From: Ephydatia muelleri
Taxonomy: Eukaryota > Porifera > Demospongiae > Spongillida > Spongillidae
Length of the DNA stretch: 64,000 nt
Direction of reading: 5' to 3'
Assembly: GCA_013339895.1 (NCBI GenBank)
Contig: JABACO010000008.1
Span: 10,948,715-11,012,714 of the forward strand
Shown piece after piece: positions 10,002 to 21,708 of this stretch (within the stretch, counting starts at the first letter, position 1; every line of letters starts with the position of its first letter). The notes under the pieces were generated by a model, which worked only from the letters and a program-made list of their open reading frames with translations, was not told where the DNA came from and searched no databases. A program made the position numbers and the translations under genes.

Positions 10002-12320
10002 CAGGGGGCGGATCCAGGAATTTAGGAAGGGGGGGGGGGGGGGGGGGCACAGGAAGGAGGTGGGTGCGGGAGGGGGATGTGCCCCCTCCCGTGCGAAGCG
10101 CGGAAGCTTTGAGCAATACAGCAATACTGACACACATTCATAATGAAAAATTAGCACTTATCACTACAAAAGCATGAAAGTACATGTTCTACTAATACTA
10201 GTATGTAGCTAGTTTATGTATTTTTGTCATACAGTGAGGCGAAGAGCCTTCGTGGTCGCTTTTGAATGAAGATTTCTACAATTTCATGTGCATTTACGAT
10301 ACAATTATAATGAATGTTCATCATTGCTAATGAAGAAAGTCTTCCTTCACCCATACTGGAGCGGAGAAAGCTTTTCAATCTTCGAAAAGCAGAAAACGAT
10401 CTCTCTGCTTCGCAACTTGTTACAGGTATTATGAAACCAATCGAAAATAAGCAGTTCAGGTTTGGGAGGTGTCTTGGTCACAATTTGCAAGGGATTGTAT
10501 CAAGGTGCTGGGCACATCTTCCTTACACCTAGCCCATGCACTTGTCCTTCCATATCTCAAGTTCTACATACAAACCTTCGTTTCGGGGCAAATCCCGTAT
10601 TCAAATTTTGAATGATGCTTTTTAAATCCTGTTGTTCAATGCTTACAATTTTAGCAGGAAATAAACCTTTAATGCTGGCTTTTGTATCTTCACTAAAGCG
10701 ATTTTTTAGCCCAGCTAATACCTCATCAACGATGGGTATAACTAAAGATCAATAGCCGTATTGGCAGGATGGTTTGCTCTATGCAATTGTTTGGCAGCAA
10801 TTCTAGGAAGTGTTTCTTCACCTCCCGCAGATTTTGAAATTCTGAGCATTTCCTGATACCAGATTGGGTATCTAGTATCTATGTTCAGACGATTTGATGT
10901 AACATCGTCAATGGCAGAATCTATATTGCAGAATGTTTCATCGATATCTAAATCACGTTTCTGAAGTTTGGCTGTAAGGGCTCCAGGACATTCTTTAATG
11001 TCACTAAACTAACTGAAAATTCAAACTTTCGTACACTGGCTAAAATACCTTGTGTTCTGGTCTTATTATCAGCATCCCAATCCCAGCTCTCCTGAAGAAA
11101 TTCATTAAGATCCGCATCATGTATATATACAGGTGTGGATAAACAATAAGATCACATGTGTAGCTATTGCTTCTAATAAATCCACATAGTTGTCAAATGC
11201 TTCAAATCTTTCCACCCAGCGCGTTTTGCACAAACCTACAAGCTTTGTTACCTTACTTGATGAGTCTTTATTTACTATGCCTATGACGTGTTCAGAAATC
11301 GTTGTCGCTTTGGTGACGCTTTAAAAAGAGATATGTTTCATTGACAACCCCAATTGTACAGTTCTTTATTTGCATTAATTTGGTAGCATTAGCAATCACA
11401 AGGTTTAATTTATGAGCATTACAGGGCGAGTATATTGCTTTAAGTACATCTTGTCGAATGCGTGCTTGAAGTCCATTAGCATCGGATGACATTGTAGCTG
11501 TGGTGTCACAAGCTTGTTCTCGCATGTTTTCTTTTTTAAGTCCAGTCTCTCAAATATCACGTTTTTTTTTACTCTCACTTGTCCCTATTTCTATATAGGA
11601 CATATCAATAAAGCTTTCAAATATTGCCGGAATGTCAGTATTATATTTAAGATACCTTAGACAAATGCACAATTCTTGTTGATTAGATATTGGATCAGTT
11701 AACTCAATGCTGAAGTAGGGAGATGTGTCAGTTAAATTCTTTGTGATTGACTCGCGTACAATACCTCCAATTATATCAATTACAACATTTTGAATCAACT
11801 TTGAAGTATACTCCACGTAATGCAATTCTTTGTTTTTCATAATACAGTATACATTCGACGATGCGTATTTATTGTTTTCGTATTGAGTCTCTTGCTGTTT
11901 AATATCTGGACATCAATTCTCATGTTGGGATCTGATTCTTGCAAAGCAAAAGAATCAGCTCTCAACATTGCATACTCATGCAGTACTAGTGCAGTATACC
12001 ATGCTTTGTTCCTTTGGCTTTTTTCAAGTCCCTAAACGGTGTGTCCACGAGTACCCCATAAGTACACCCACGGTTACTAGCTCTAGTAGCAAACAACACA
12101 CAAGGCAGGCAAAATCCACCATCATGGGTTTTAGAGTATACTAACCACTTACACAGTTCCAGCCAATCAATACTGAAACTTCGGTTTTCGCCAGACTTTT
12201 CGAGAAAACTTGTGAGCTCGAGAAGGTTTGAAATGCTGTTTCAAAAATAATCTTCTATCCTCGTCGCTAAGTTTACTTCGATCGCTGACAGTTCCGACAT
12301 CAGAATAGTTTTCGGTGTCA
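10002..12320 (-). pseudogene. hAT transposon relic (TTF finger / DUF4371-type transposase)
   Basis: The left end CAGGGGGCGGATCCAGG at 10002 is a typical hAT terminus. On the minus strand, pieces of one transposase appear in order but in different frames. A TTF-type zinc-finger segment lies near 12230-12020 (WLELCKWLVYSK, FCLPCVLFA). DUF4371-like segments occupy 11840-11550 (TSPYFSIELTDPIS) and 11525-11292 (TATMSS..GLQARIRQDVL, CNAHKLNLVI). The C-terminal dimerisation motif is at about 10440-10230 (VTSCEAERSFSAFRRLKS). Several frame changes and stops make it non-functional. The opposite terminus was not found, so the element is truncated upstream or diverged. Confidence 0.85.
10028..10090. repeat. 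Homopolymer G run and CCC/GGG hairpin in the hAT end
   Basis: About 19 consecutive G are followed by GGGAGGGGGATGTGCCCCCTCCC, a self-complementary stem. A related end is seen inverted at 24258-24375. Confidence 0.7.
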
Positions 12321-13059
12321 AGCTCAGTTGATGTTTCTTGTACTACATTTCCAGTTGTACCGAAAAATGCTGTGTCACTATGTATTTTTTAAGTTATTTC
12401 TAAAGCATATAGTCGATCGTGAGTGATTTAAATTACCTCGTTGAAGAATGGCTGCATCCTGCTGCATCAATTACTTGTATCGGCGCTTCCTGTTCAGGAA
12501 GGATGAAAGGGTGCCAGAACAGTGAAAGGGTGACAGTGAACCCTTTCCAAATCATTCCTGTCAGGACTCAAGAGTATAAAAGGATGGAGAAAACAATGGG
12601 AGTGCGTGTACTCTTAAAGATCAATATGTGCCGTTAATTGTCTCATTGATGTGCGCAAGCTATAAGCGGTGGCGAAGCGTTAATACTTCCGCTACATCCA
12701 TTTACATGGCACACCGATGATATGCTGTGATTCCTGTGATGAGTGGCTTCACTGGTGGGTGAAGGTTCGAGAGTGGTGTAGGCATGGATGTGTGCCTGCA
12801 TGCATGCAGGCTATGTGGTGGGCATGGGAGTGTGCTGTGATGCAAAAATTTTACCAGGCGAAAATTGTGCAAACATGGCAAAAATAAATTTGGTGCTAGA
12901 CGGGTGTTTTTTGACACCGGATTCTGATTCCGGGGTGCAAGTTGACCTAGTGCTCGCGTCTCCGGTGCGACCAAGCCCTAAACCAAACACCCCAATACAG
13001 CACAATACTGCCGCGTTTTATCCTATGTTTATCCGCTTACCCACCCAATCCAAGTTAAT
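12321..13059. other. No gene recognised
   Basis: Open frames here are short, lack recognisable domains and overlap each other on both strands. I see nothing supportable. Confidence 0.5.
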
Positions 13060-13531
13060 ACCTATCAAAGAACTGCATCAAATGAACTTTTAACACATTA
13101 CACTGGGTACTGTTCTGAGATGTACTTAAGGATATGGCCAAATGCAACCGGCCCACCAAACTTTCGATGCCACATGAATTCTGGAAGATAGGTGTCAAAG
13201 AGCTTCGTATGCATTGTCTTTTCTTCTCTAATCATTCGCTTACATGCACTCCACTGAGTCTCCACATGCCTTCTACACCTTGTGTGTGTGTGCATCACCT
13301 ATCAAAGAACTGCATCAAATGAACTTTTAACACATTACACTGGGTACTGTTCTGAGATGTACTTAAGGATATGGCCAAATGCAACCGGCCCACCAAACTT
13401 TCGATGCCACATGAATTCTGGAAGATAGGTGTCAAAGAGCTTCGTATGCATTGTCTTTTCTTCTCTAATCATTCGCTTACATGCACTCCACTGAGTCTCC
13501 ACATGCCTTCTACACCTTGTGTGTGTGCATC
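13060..13531. repeat. Tandem duplication of a 235-237 bp segment
   Basis: 13060-13296 is repeated almost perfectly at 13297-13531 (237-bp offset, differing mainly by one GT unit). It duplicates the C-terminal part of the Merlin-like transposase. Confidence 0.95.
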
Positions 13532-14359
13532 AGTGGCGAGGGATCAACAAAATACAGCGAGTGGTACACTGTACAGTGTACGTGCTTGCTGCATGTTGAT
13601 TGTAGGCACTCCATTGATTCATCGGAGCATATAATACTCCCTGGCTGTACGTGATTCAGTTGCGATAATTGGGAGCAATGTAGCTGAGCAACTTCTACCC
13701 AAAAAATGTCTCCGCTGGGACGGTTGAACATATTTGTAATATCTTTTTTGGATATTGTGTACTAACCTGTAGCTCGTCTTGTGCTTTACCTACTGGCGTC
13801 TTGGTAGACCAGAGGTGTACTAACCGTAGAATTACTGGAATTTCCAATTTACTGCCTGAATATAATCTCAATGTGTTTTTTATAAAGCACACATTTGATC
13901 AACATTTTACCTTCAAAAATGTTCCTTTCTTAGTGTCACTTCTTTTCTGCATCCTTTGCGTGGACATTTCCAACCCATTCCCTCAGGATTATTGTGTCTT
14001 CTCTCCAGGCGCATCCCTCTTCCACAGCTACAGAGTTTACTTGCTGATACAAGTTTCATTGTCTGACACCATCGTGACTGGATGAATAAGCGGATATACA
14101 TTAGGGTACAACTTTTGGATGAGCCATCCTTGCAAGATTGCATATGCGCAAAACGAAAATTGAGCAAGCGGCACGTGCTAAGGTGGCAACTTTTCAGAAT
14201 TGCAGCTGTACCTAGCAAAGCTATACGGTAACATTTAAAGCACCCATCTAAGAACGACAAATGTGTTAAAAGTTCTTTAGATTGGGTGGGGGGATTATTC
14301 TGAAGGACAACCAAAGCAGATTCTCTTCTTTTGAATGGTAGACCAGTTTTGGAACACAT
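13098..14359 (-). pseudogene. Merlin / ISXO2-type DDE transposase relic with duplicated 3' end
   Basis: Reading leftward on the minus strand, the zinc-ribbon module lies in the first frame (CSCGRGMRLERR, WKCPRKGCRKEVTLRK; about 14010-13913). A short segment ending KTPVGKAQDELQ follows, beside a GT donor. Then comes the DDE portion (PGSIICSDES, then YHSLYFVDP at 13731-13510). The C-terminal block has the catalytic Glu in VETQWSACKR and ends FMWHRKFGG...HILKYI. This last block occurs twice because of the 237-bp duplication. The middle with the first catalytic Asp is missing or unreadable, and the pieces are in different frames. Confidence 0.8.
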
Positions 14360-14565
14360 TTGAATCAGCTAGCTAGGCTTGTGCAAATCATTGTATGGAG
14401 AGGAACCGTTAGTTACGATGAGCTACAATTCAATACAATTACAAGTCGCCATCATTTGTATGAATAACCCGTAACAACCACTATTTCATATCAGTACCCG
14501 TTACAAGAAAAATTGTTGGTTGTGTAATCAGTACGCATCAACAAGCGCGGTAATTTTGAGTTTAA

Positions 14566-17500
14566 ATGACAGAACAGGTGGAGAAACAAAAAGGCGGTGG
14601 CGCATCTAGAATTCCGGTTATGCGAGAGGTGCTATTGAACCGCCGCTGGAGGAAGGGTCCCGGGGCGTTGAATGGCAAGGCGCAATTGGATTCGGAGAAC
14701 GAACTAAAAAGCCTTGAAGATAGGTTGCGTCGTACAGAGTGTGAGAGAGACACACTTGCTCAGGCCTTTGAGGCTCTCAGCAATGAGCTGGCGCGATATA
14801 AAAGCAATAACGAGGTAGGTACAGTATGTTGGGTTAAATAAGTAGGCTACAGAAAACTCCTACTTAAGCATCTGACAGCGACGCTTGCCACCTACGAGGC
14901 ATCGGTCAAGGACTGTAAGGTTGGGCCGGCACTCGGCTCCTATGAGCAGGAGGAAGACGCGCTGATTGAGCAGCTGGTGACTGCGGTCATAGCGTCACAG
15001 CAACGCGCTCTCCTAACACAAGGTACAAGAGAACCGTACGCACTGTTCCGTGTGTTTTGAGGATTTGCACCACACGTAGGTTGTGCGGCTGCAAGGTCTT
15101 CATGCCAGGAAACTAAATGTGCTGAGGAAACTCACACGGAGCCATCTTATTTTGACACACTTGTTGCAAGAACAAGAAGTCAGATGGATCCTTTGCCACG
15201 CCCCTCCCCTGTCATGGCAGCTACACAGGACTCGCTAGACGGTTGCCTTAAGGTTGAAAACCTCAGAATTAGGCTGTCCTTTTTAGTTGAAAAGCATGCC
15301 CAAGTTAGTGTCGGGGATTTTCCCTTATCTCATTTGATAAGTGGTCGTGTGGTCTTTTTTGGCAGCAAAATGATACCCTCCTAGCATATCAACATTGCTA
15401 CCATCAATGTGTGGAACATTGTAGTGTTCTGGAGGCACAAGTGAGCAGATACTCATCGCTGCTTGGCAAACTAGAGGTGGCCATGGCATTGAAGGTACAA
15501 CTGTGGTAGCCATGCAGTAGATGTCGTTCAATTCTCCCTCACCCTCCCTCCTGTCAATGTCTCCCACACAACCTCCCTCTTCCCTCCTCCACACACTCAC
15601 CTCTCCACACACACTCCCTCTTCCCTCCTCCACACACTCACCTCTCCACACACACCTCCCTCTTCCCTCCACACACTAACCTCCCTCCTCCCTCCTCCAC
15701 ACTCACCTCTCCACACACTCCCACTTTCCTCCACACACTCACCTCTCCACACACACCTCCCTCCACACACTCCTCCCTCTCCACACACACCTCCCTCTCC
15801 ACACACTCTTCCCTCTCCCGACACACCTTCCTCTCCACACACCTCCCTCTCCGCACACACCTCCCTCACCACACACCTCCCTCTCCTCAATGCAGAACAA
15901 GGTACTAGCTCTGTTCAAAGAGAACGTCTCTTCACTTGACCACCACTCAACAGACAGGGAGACATGGATCTGGCAGGTTCGGACCAGCTGCCTTGTTCAC
16001 ACTGCTCATCATTCCCCCTTGCCCCCCAGGTGACAGCCCTTAGCCAGAGAACAGAAGACCTCACCAAAGTATGTGTCCCCACACCCACCTGGCCACACCC
16101 ACCTACCCATCCTCCCTCTGTCCACAGGAGTGCAGTGAGCTTCGTGTGTTGTGGGAAGGTGCCAAACGTGACAATGAGCAGCTGCGGAGGGGCTGCACCC
16201 ACTTCCTGGCCAGCTGGAGCATGGAGAGAGCCTTGGTGAGGTATCATGAGGAGGAGCTGGAGAAACTGAAGGCAGAGTGAGCGTGATGTCACACTATTAC
16301 ATACACCCACATGCACATGCACACCCATATGCACACACCCACATGCACACACCCACATGGACACGCCCACATGCATACACCCACATGCACACACCAACAT
16401 GCACACACCAACATGCACACACGTGCACACCCAATCTACACACCCATTATGCACACAGGATCGTTTCCGCAAAAAGGGACCTAGTGCATACATTATAACA
16501 TTTCTAGTACACGCAATAGAAATGTAATGCTTGCGTTAAAACGTTGAAATGTATGGCTAATTAAAAATTCAGTGCTTACAGCTCCATGACAGATACTCAG
16601 ATTCTATGTGCGTAAGAACACTTTTCAGACTTCTAGAATATTAAAAAACTTGAAATCTTGAAAAAACATGCGCTAGGTCCTATTTTGTGGAAATGATCCC
16701 AAATATACAACAAACAAACAATTAAATCAATTCTCACATCGGAAATACCACTTACATGATTAAATTGGAATGATATTTCAATGTCATTACTATGTGAACG
16801 TTAGACGCAAAGTAATTAACTGTTAAAATTATATTTCTGTCTCTATTCATTGCACACACCTTGCTTTGTGTCTGTGCATATGTGTGAAGAGTTTAGTCTT
16901 TTGATTTCAGGCTTAACTCGAAAGCGAGCGAGGTGTCAGATGGAAAAAAAGAGTTTGCACGATATCACAGTGTGGTCAAGGTTTGTCTCTCACACACAAT
17001 TCCTCACCTAAACCTCCTCTGTGTGTGAATCAGCGCTCACAGCAGGAGCATCAAGAGACACTGGAGTTCTTAGCTGCAGAGAGATACTGCTTACTGCTGA
17101 GCATCAACGAGATGGAAGCACAGGTTGGTGTGGGTTGGTGTGTGCATTAGTTCTTTGCTTCAGATAGGGCCATGCATATGTAATGGCTGAATGCATGGGG
17201 ACCCGTATTCATCTTCATGGGTGCAACACAGCGAGTATAGTTATGTTTGGTAGACAGCAGGGCAGTTTAATTGCATGGGTATATGTCACCTGGTGAGGTA
17301 TTGGTCACCTGGTGAGGTATATGTCACCTGGTGAGGTATTGGTCACCTGGTGAGGTAATGTCACCTGGTGAGGTATTGGTCACCTGGTGAGGTATATGTC
17401 ACCTGGTGAGGTGTATGTCACCTGGTGAGGTATTGGTCACCTGGTGAGGTATTGGTCACCTGGTGAGGTATTGGTCACCTGGTGAGGTATTGGTCACCTG

Positions 17501-19178
17501 GTGAGGTATATGTCACCTGGTGAGGTATATGTCACCTGGTGAGGTATTGGTCACCTGGTGAGGTATATGTCACCTGGTGAGGTATTGGTCACCTGGTGAG
17601 GTATATGTCACCTGGTGAGGTTTATGTCACCGGGTGAGGTATTGGTCACCTGGGTAAAGTTCCTTTCAAAGAAATTTCTCTGAGGAATTTCCTTAAATTC
17701 TTCCCTGAGGAGCTTCATTCTTGACATACATATCTTTGATTGCAGATACGAACTCTTCAAGATCAGATGAGGGGAAAGGAAGCTGTCATATCCGCACTCA
17801 AAGCAGCAGAGTGGGTTGTACATACTTCCTAACACAGATGTGGAATTTAGCAACAGTTTATTGTCCGCTGACATATTGCTCCTCATACTTGCAACACTCT
17901 AGTCTCTGCCTCATTGGATGTGTTATGCACACAGCACATGTCACCACTAGCACATCACCAGCACTAGCACCTCCCATGCACCAGCACCTTCCTTGCTTTC
18001 TTTTCATTACAGAGTGAATGCAAGAGAGCTTCGCATGTCACTGCAGCAGTCTCATAAAAAGAACTCGATGTTTGATGAGCTGGAAGTGAGTGTGAGAGGA
18101 GCCTACCAGCTGTTAAGAGGGCTGCTGGCCACCATTGGAGGAGGGGAAAAGGTTAGATACACACATCCTGTCCCCCTGTCACCCTACTCTTAGGTCCCCG
18201 GTCTTCCTATCGTGTTCCACTGTTCTCCAGTTCCTCTATCCCCCTCTTCACTAAGGGCTACTTTGGTACACAGATGTCTAGGCATCCTGAAATAAGTGAT
18301 CAAATTGAATCCAGTAATCTTGGTCGCCATCTGATGTCTGTTGGAATTGACATGCAGAGACGCTTGCAGCACACAAGGTAAGAGATTGTTTGGTGAAAGC
18401 AATACATGAAGATAAATTTTCTTTCAACTGTTAGCTTTCAGACCGTTGCTGTGACTACGGGTGACCATGGGGAGATGTGTTGTAAAGACCTTTTGAGGGA
18501 GAATGTCTACCTCTACAAGAGGGTGGGTCCCACAGAAGAATGCATGGATTACATCATCTCAACATTTCAATAGAATGTTAAAACTGCTGTCTTGAGATTT
18601 GGTGCATGTTAAGAGGACAAAGGAGTTTGTAGTGCATCATTCCCAGAATACTGCTATTTTGTTAGTTTTTTGTTTTGTTTGGGGGGTTGTATTGTGTTGG
18701 GAGTGGTGTATTGTGTGTTTGTGGATATGTGCAGATTGCAGAACTATCTCACGATCTGGAGAAAGAGTTGGAACAGTCCCAGGTGCTCCAGAAGTACACA
18801 GAGGAGTACCAGTCAAGTGCCTCTTGCAAGGTATGGGGACTAGGGGGGGGGGGGGCCTTTGTACATTCTATGTGTTTTATTTTGTTGGCTGCAGATTGCA
18901 GTGCTGAAAGAAAATGTTGCAAAAGCTGACCTGGAGATAGCTGAGCTTGACAAGCTGGTTGACCACGTCAGAGAGGTATGCCACTTGATACCTGCAGTGT
19001 TTGGTCATTTCCTATTTCGTTTTGTTTGTATATCTATGTGCACTTTGGCTAATACTGTATATTTTTGTATACCTTTGGTCAGGTGATGCGTAGTGACCTG
19101 GAGCTGGTCAAGGGAAGCCCTCAGCTGCTAGCTCTGCTGAGGGAGATTGAGGGAAATGAAGCACCTCAGAACTACTGA
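14566..19178 (+). CDS. Multi-exon coiled-coil protein (about 622 residues)
   Basis: Spliced model: 14566-14814, 14854-15022, 15080-15303, 15366-15494, 15896-15976, 16030-16068, 16128-16276, 16911-16980, 17034-17123, 17746-17810, 18013-18151, 18274-18377, 18435-18522, 18735-18830, 18895-18975, 19083-19178. Junctions after exon 2 are GT-AG and keep one frame through to TGA (540 codons from exon 2). The product is hydrophilic and heptad-rich throughout, for example exon 1 (NELKSLEDRLRRTECERD), exon 14 (HDLEKELEQSQVLQKYTEEY) and exon 15 (IAVLKENVAKADLEIAELDK). There is no signal peptide or membrane segment. Centriole/cilium or cytoskeletal scaffold proteins have this composition, but I do not recognise the family. 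The exon 1/exon 2 junction is odd: the gap is only 38-39 nt and one base is out of frame. Converges with the minus-strand gene at 19352. Confidence 0.8.
15536..15888. repeat. Polypyrimidine CTCCCTC/CCACACAC simple repeat in intron 4
   Basis: About 350 bp almost free of G on the plus strand, made of irregular CTCCCTCTCCACACACA units, ending at the exon 5 acceptor. It accounts for the overlapping Gly/Glu/Cys-rich minus-strand ORFs here. Confidence 0.9.
16290..16456. repeat. ACACCCACATGC simple repeat in intron 7
   Basis: Tandem ACACCCACATGC-like units (about 12 bp) with drift. Confidence 0.85.
16458..16699. mobile_element. MITE in intron 7 (GGATCRTTTCC ends)
   Basis: A 242-bp element with imperfect terminal inverted repeats of about 32 bp. 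The left end is GGATCGTTTCCGCAAAAAGG and the right end, inverted, is GGATCATTTCCACAAAATAGG. Non-coding. Partial ends of this family also appear at about 2607 and 9926. Confidence 0.8.
17284..17655. repeat. 19-20 bp minisatellite in intron 9
   Basis: About 19 units of GTCACCTGGTGAGGTATTG or the variant ending TATAT. Each unit contains the dyad CACCTGGTG and a 5' splice-site-like G|GTGAGGT. Confidence 0.95.
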
Positions 19179-19351
19179 GCAAGCACAAAATCAAACAAAA
19201 CATTGGTGTAAATATATGTGCAATACAATGAATGTGGTCACAATTACAAGGTCATTTGTATCCGTCCATCCTCCACTGTGATCTCTAGCAATCACTATTA
19301 CAGCTGCTGTTTTCACCTGTGTATTGTTTGGTTATGTTACTGTTACTGTGG

Positions 19352-20225
19352 TTACTGCCATGTTGGAGAGTGATCATCATAAAGGGAAAAAGATGACTGG
19401 TTATGGTATGATATTGATCGGTGCAAGCCTTTCTTCTTCTGCTCAGTTGGTTTCTTGTTTATCAGTGACCAAGCTCTTCTTTTAGATGCCCAACTGCTGC
19501 TTGGGGTGGTGCCATGCTGTGAGAAAGGACAAAGGTCATGGCCCTTCTGTTTGTCATCTGAACCAGTCCTTTCAGGTGATGTTTTCCAGAGCAATGGTCC
19601 CTTCTGGGGCAATGGTCTCATTCGAGGCAGGTAGCTATAGTGATCGCCTGTGTGTTTTTTGTAATTGAGTGAGTGTTGCAACATTGATCCTTGAGTAATC
19701 ATCTTATTTCTTTTGGCTACCAAGAGCCCAACATCCACACTCATTCTTCTCCTGTGAGCATTCTCCATCTGCACTGAGGCACGTCTTTTGTCATCGATAT
19801 TGCCATGGTTACGTATCTTATTCCATCTTCCAGCTGGCCTTGTTGGTGGTATCATATTTTGGGCAGCAATCCTTCGATAGTACTCTTCCAAGTAGCACTT
19901 GGCCTCCTGGGAACTGACCCTGCGTACTTTTTTTGAAATCACTAAACATGGCCGTGAAATTTAGTTTCAACAAAAAGAAAATTGCACAGGCCTTACTTGG
20001 TGGATCTTGTAGCTGCTTGTTAGCACCGGCAGCAGGCTCTGAATTGTCATCATTGTCTTGTTTGTTTATGTCTATTGTTAAGGAAGTTGTGCCTTGGTGA
20101 CGGATGACACAAGATAGAGCAAGAAGCTGAATGGCCTCCTCCCCACCCTCTTCTCCTCCCATTGCCCACTCTTGATTTTCAGCGTCCATCTTACTACATG
20201 GTCCTGGTGTGGGTCCAGAGTCCAT
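19352..20225 (-). CDS. Two-exon hypothetical protein (about 272 residues)
   Basis: Exon 1 20225-19997 (donor A|GTAAGG, phase 1) and exon 2 19941-19352 (acceptor GTTTAG|TG) join in frame across a 55-nt intron. An alternative in-frame ATG at 20189 is possible; the DNA between the two Met codons is a tandem duplicate of a CACACCAGGACCAT...AAGATGGAC unit. Exon 1 is acidic and Gly/Glu-rich, then polar (INKQDNDDNSEPAAG). Exon 2 is strongly basic (CYLEEYYRRIAAQNMIPP, ENAHRRRMSVDVGLLVAKR) and ends in a Ser/His-rich tail. There is no signal peptide, membrane segment or known domain. It is tail-to-tail with the coiled-coil gene (about 170 bp apart), and its start lies just downstream of a same-strand LTR. 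Confidence 0.55.
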
Positions 20226-20244
20226 CTTACAATATGGTCCTGGT

Positions 20245-20512
20245 GTGTGTAAAGGACTGAACGCACGACCCGACCAAGTAAATACCCTCAATGACAGCTA
20301 GGGAACGGCAACTCTGAACAGTAATACTGCACAAGCATACTCAATACACACGCCATACACATATATAGGTGTGCACAATAATGCGGCCAGGACAAAGCGC
20401 CCCCCCCCCCCCCGCTGCGCTACACCGCGTAGTGTCTTCGGCCCGCGCACAATACAACAATTGGGCCGTGGGGAAAATCCCCATTACAACATAAACTGTT
20501 CAGTCCGCCACA
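20245..20512 (-). repeat. 3' LTR of the Ty3/Gmr1-like element
   Basis: Begins TGTGGCGGACTGAACAG on the minus strand right after a purine tract. It contains a C/G homopolymer (20400-20414) and a TATA-like ACCTATATATG at about 20360-20370. The outer end is near the CACACACCA at 20240-20247 but is not exact because no partner LTR is present. Confidence 0.65.
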
Positions 20513-20528
20513 TTCCCTCCCCCTTCTC
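20513..20528 (-). other. Polypurine tract of the Ty3-like element
   Basis: GGAGAAGGGGGAGGGAA on the minus strand abuts the TGTGGCGG start of the LTR and follows the stop of the RNase H frame. Confidence 0.7.
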
Positions 20529-20539
20529 CTCGACTGAAG

Positions 20540-21670
20540 TCATTCTGTCGGTAGTCGGGAAAGGCAGTCGGCATTGCCGTTGTCCTTTCCAGGCCGATGG
20601 CGGACTTGGAACTTGAAGGGTTGCAATGCAATGCTCCACCTTGAGAGTTTCGCATTGTTCTCTCTAAGTCGGTCCAGCCATTCTAGCGCTCGATGGTCTG
20701 TCTGGATTATGAAGGGTCTTCCCAGCAGATATACTCTAAATGCCTGTGTGGCCAATTTAATGGCCAGACACTCTTTCTCTATGGTAGCGTATTTCTGTTC
20801 TCTGGCGAGTAGTTTCCTGCTGTAGTAGGCCACTGGGTGGTCTGCCCCTTCCTCATCCAGCTGACTCAGAACTGCACCTACACCCACATCTGAGGCGTCA
20901 GTTTGCAGAACAAACTCCTTAGTGAAATCAGGGCTATGCAGGGCAGGTTCTCTACACAGTAGGCTCTTGAGCTTCTGAAATGAGCCCTCGCATCTGTCTG
21001 TCCACACCACCTGATTCGGTGCCGCATTCTTTGTGAGGTCTGTTAGAGGTGCTGCAATACTGGCATAGTCCGGGATGAACTTCCTGTAGTAGCCAGTCAT
21101 TCCAAGGAAACACCGAACCTGCTTCTTAGTAGTAGGAGTGGGAAAAGACTCCACACCTTGCATCTTACTCCTCTCAGGTTGCACCAGGCCACTGCCCACC
21201 ACATGTCCAAGATACACACATCTTAACTGGCACTTCTGGGGCTTTGCCGATGTGAGCCCCACCAGTCGTAGGCGCTGGAACACTGTCTGTATCTGTGTCA
21301 AGTGTTCCTCCCAAGTGGTACTGTGTATCACAAGGTTATCAATGTAAGCAGCTGCATAGTCCTCCAGACCTTGCAGGACCTTGTCCATGAGCCGCTGAAA
21401 TGTTGCTGGAGCCCCCTGAAGGCCAAAAGGCATCACCCTAAACTGGAAGAGGCCAAAAGGCGTTGTGAACGCTGTTAGGTGCCTCGATGCCTTTGCCATT
21501 GGTACCTGCCAGTACCCACGAGTGAGGTCTAGGGTACTGATGTACCTTGCCTTTCCCAACCGATCAATCAAATCGTCAATCCTCGGCATGGGGTACGCAT
21601 CAGCCAGTGACTCGCTGTTCAGCCTGCGGTAGTCAATACAAAAACGAAGAGTGCCATCCTTCTTGCCCAC
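20540..21670 (-). pseudogene. Ty3-type reverse transcriptase and RNase H
   Basis: 376 residues (open slightly further upstream without an ATG). RT motifs are seen in FCIDYRRLN, STLDLTRGYWQV and FGLQGAPATFQRLMD. The active-site box reads YIDN where YIDD is expected, so a catalytic Asp is replaced. Thumb/connection motifs are LGMTGYYRKFIPDYA. RNase H carries its acidic residues in LQTDASDVGVGAVL, TIEKECLAI and IQTDHRALEWL. It ends NADCLSRLPTE, directly before the polypurine tract, which proves that no integrase follows. Confidence 0.9.
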
Positions 21671-21708
21671 AAGTACAATGGGTGATGCCCACTCACTAGA
21701 AGAAGGTT

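Noticed and set aside
12788-13093. Plus-strand 101-residue ORF
   Set aside because: No domain, overlaps equally long minus-strand ORFs, and extends into the Merlin duplication.
15325-15890. Gly/Glu/Cys-rich minus-strand ORFs
   Set aside because: Produced by the polypyrimidine simple repeat in intron 4 of the coiled-coil gene.
16277-16498. His/Thr-rich ORF
   Set aside because: Simple ACACCCACATGC repeat in intron 7.
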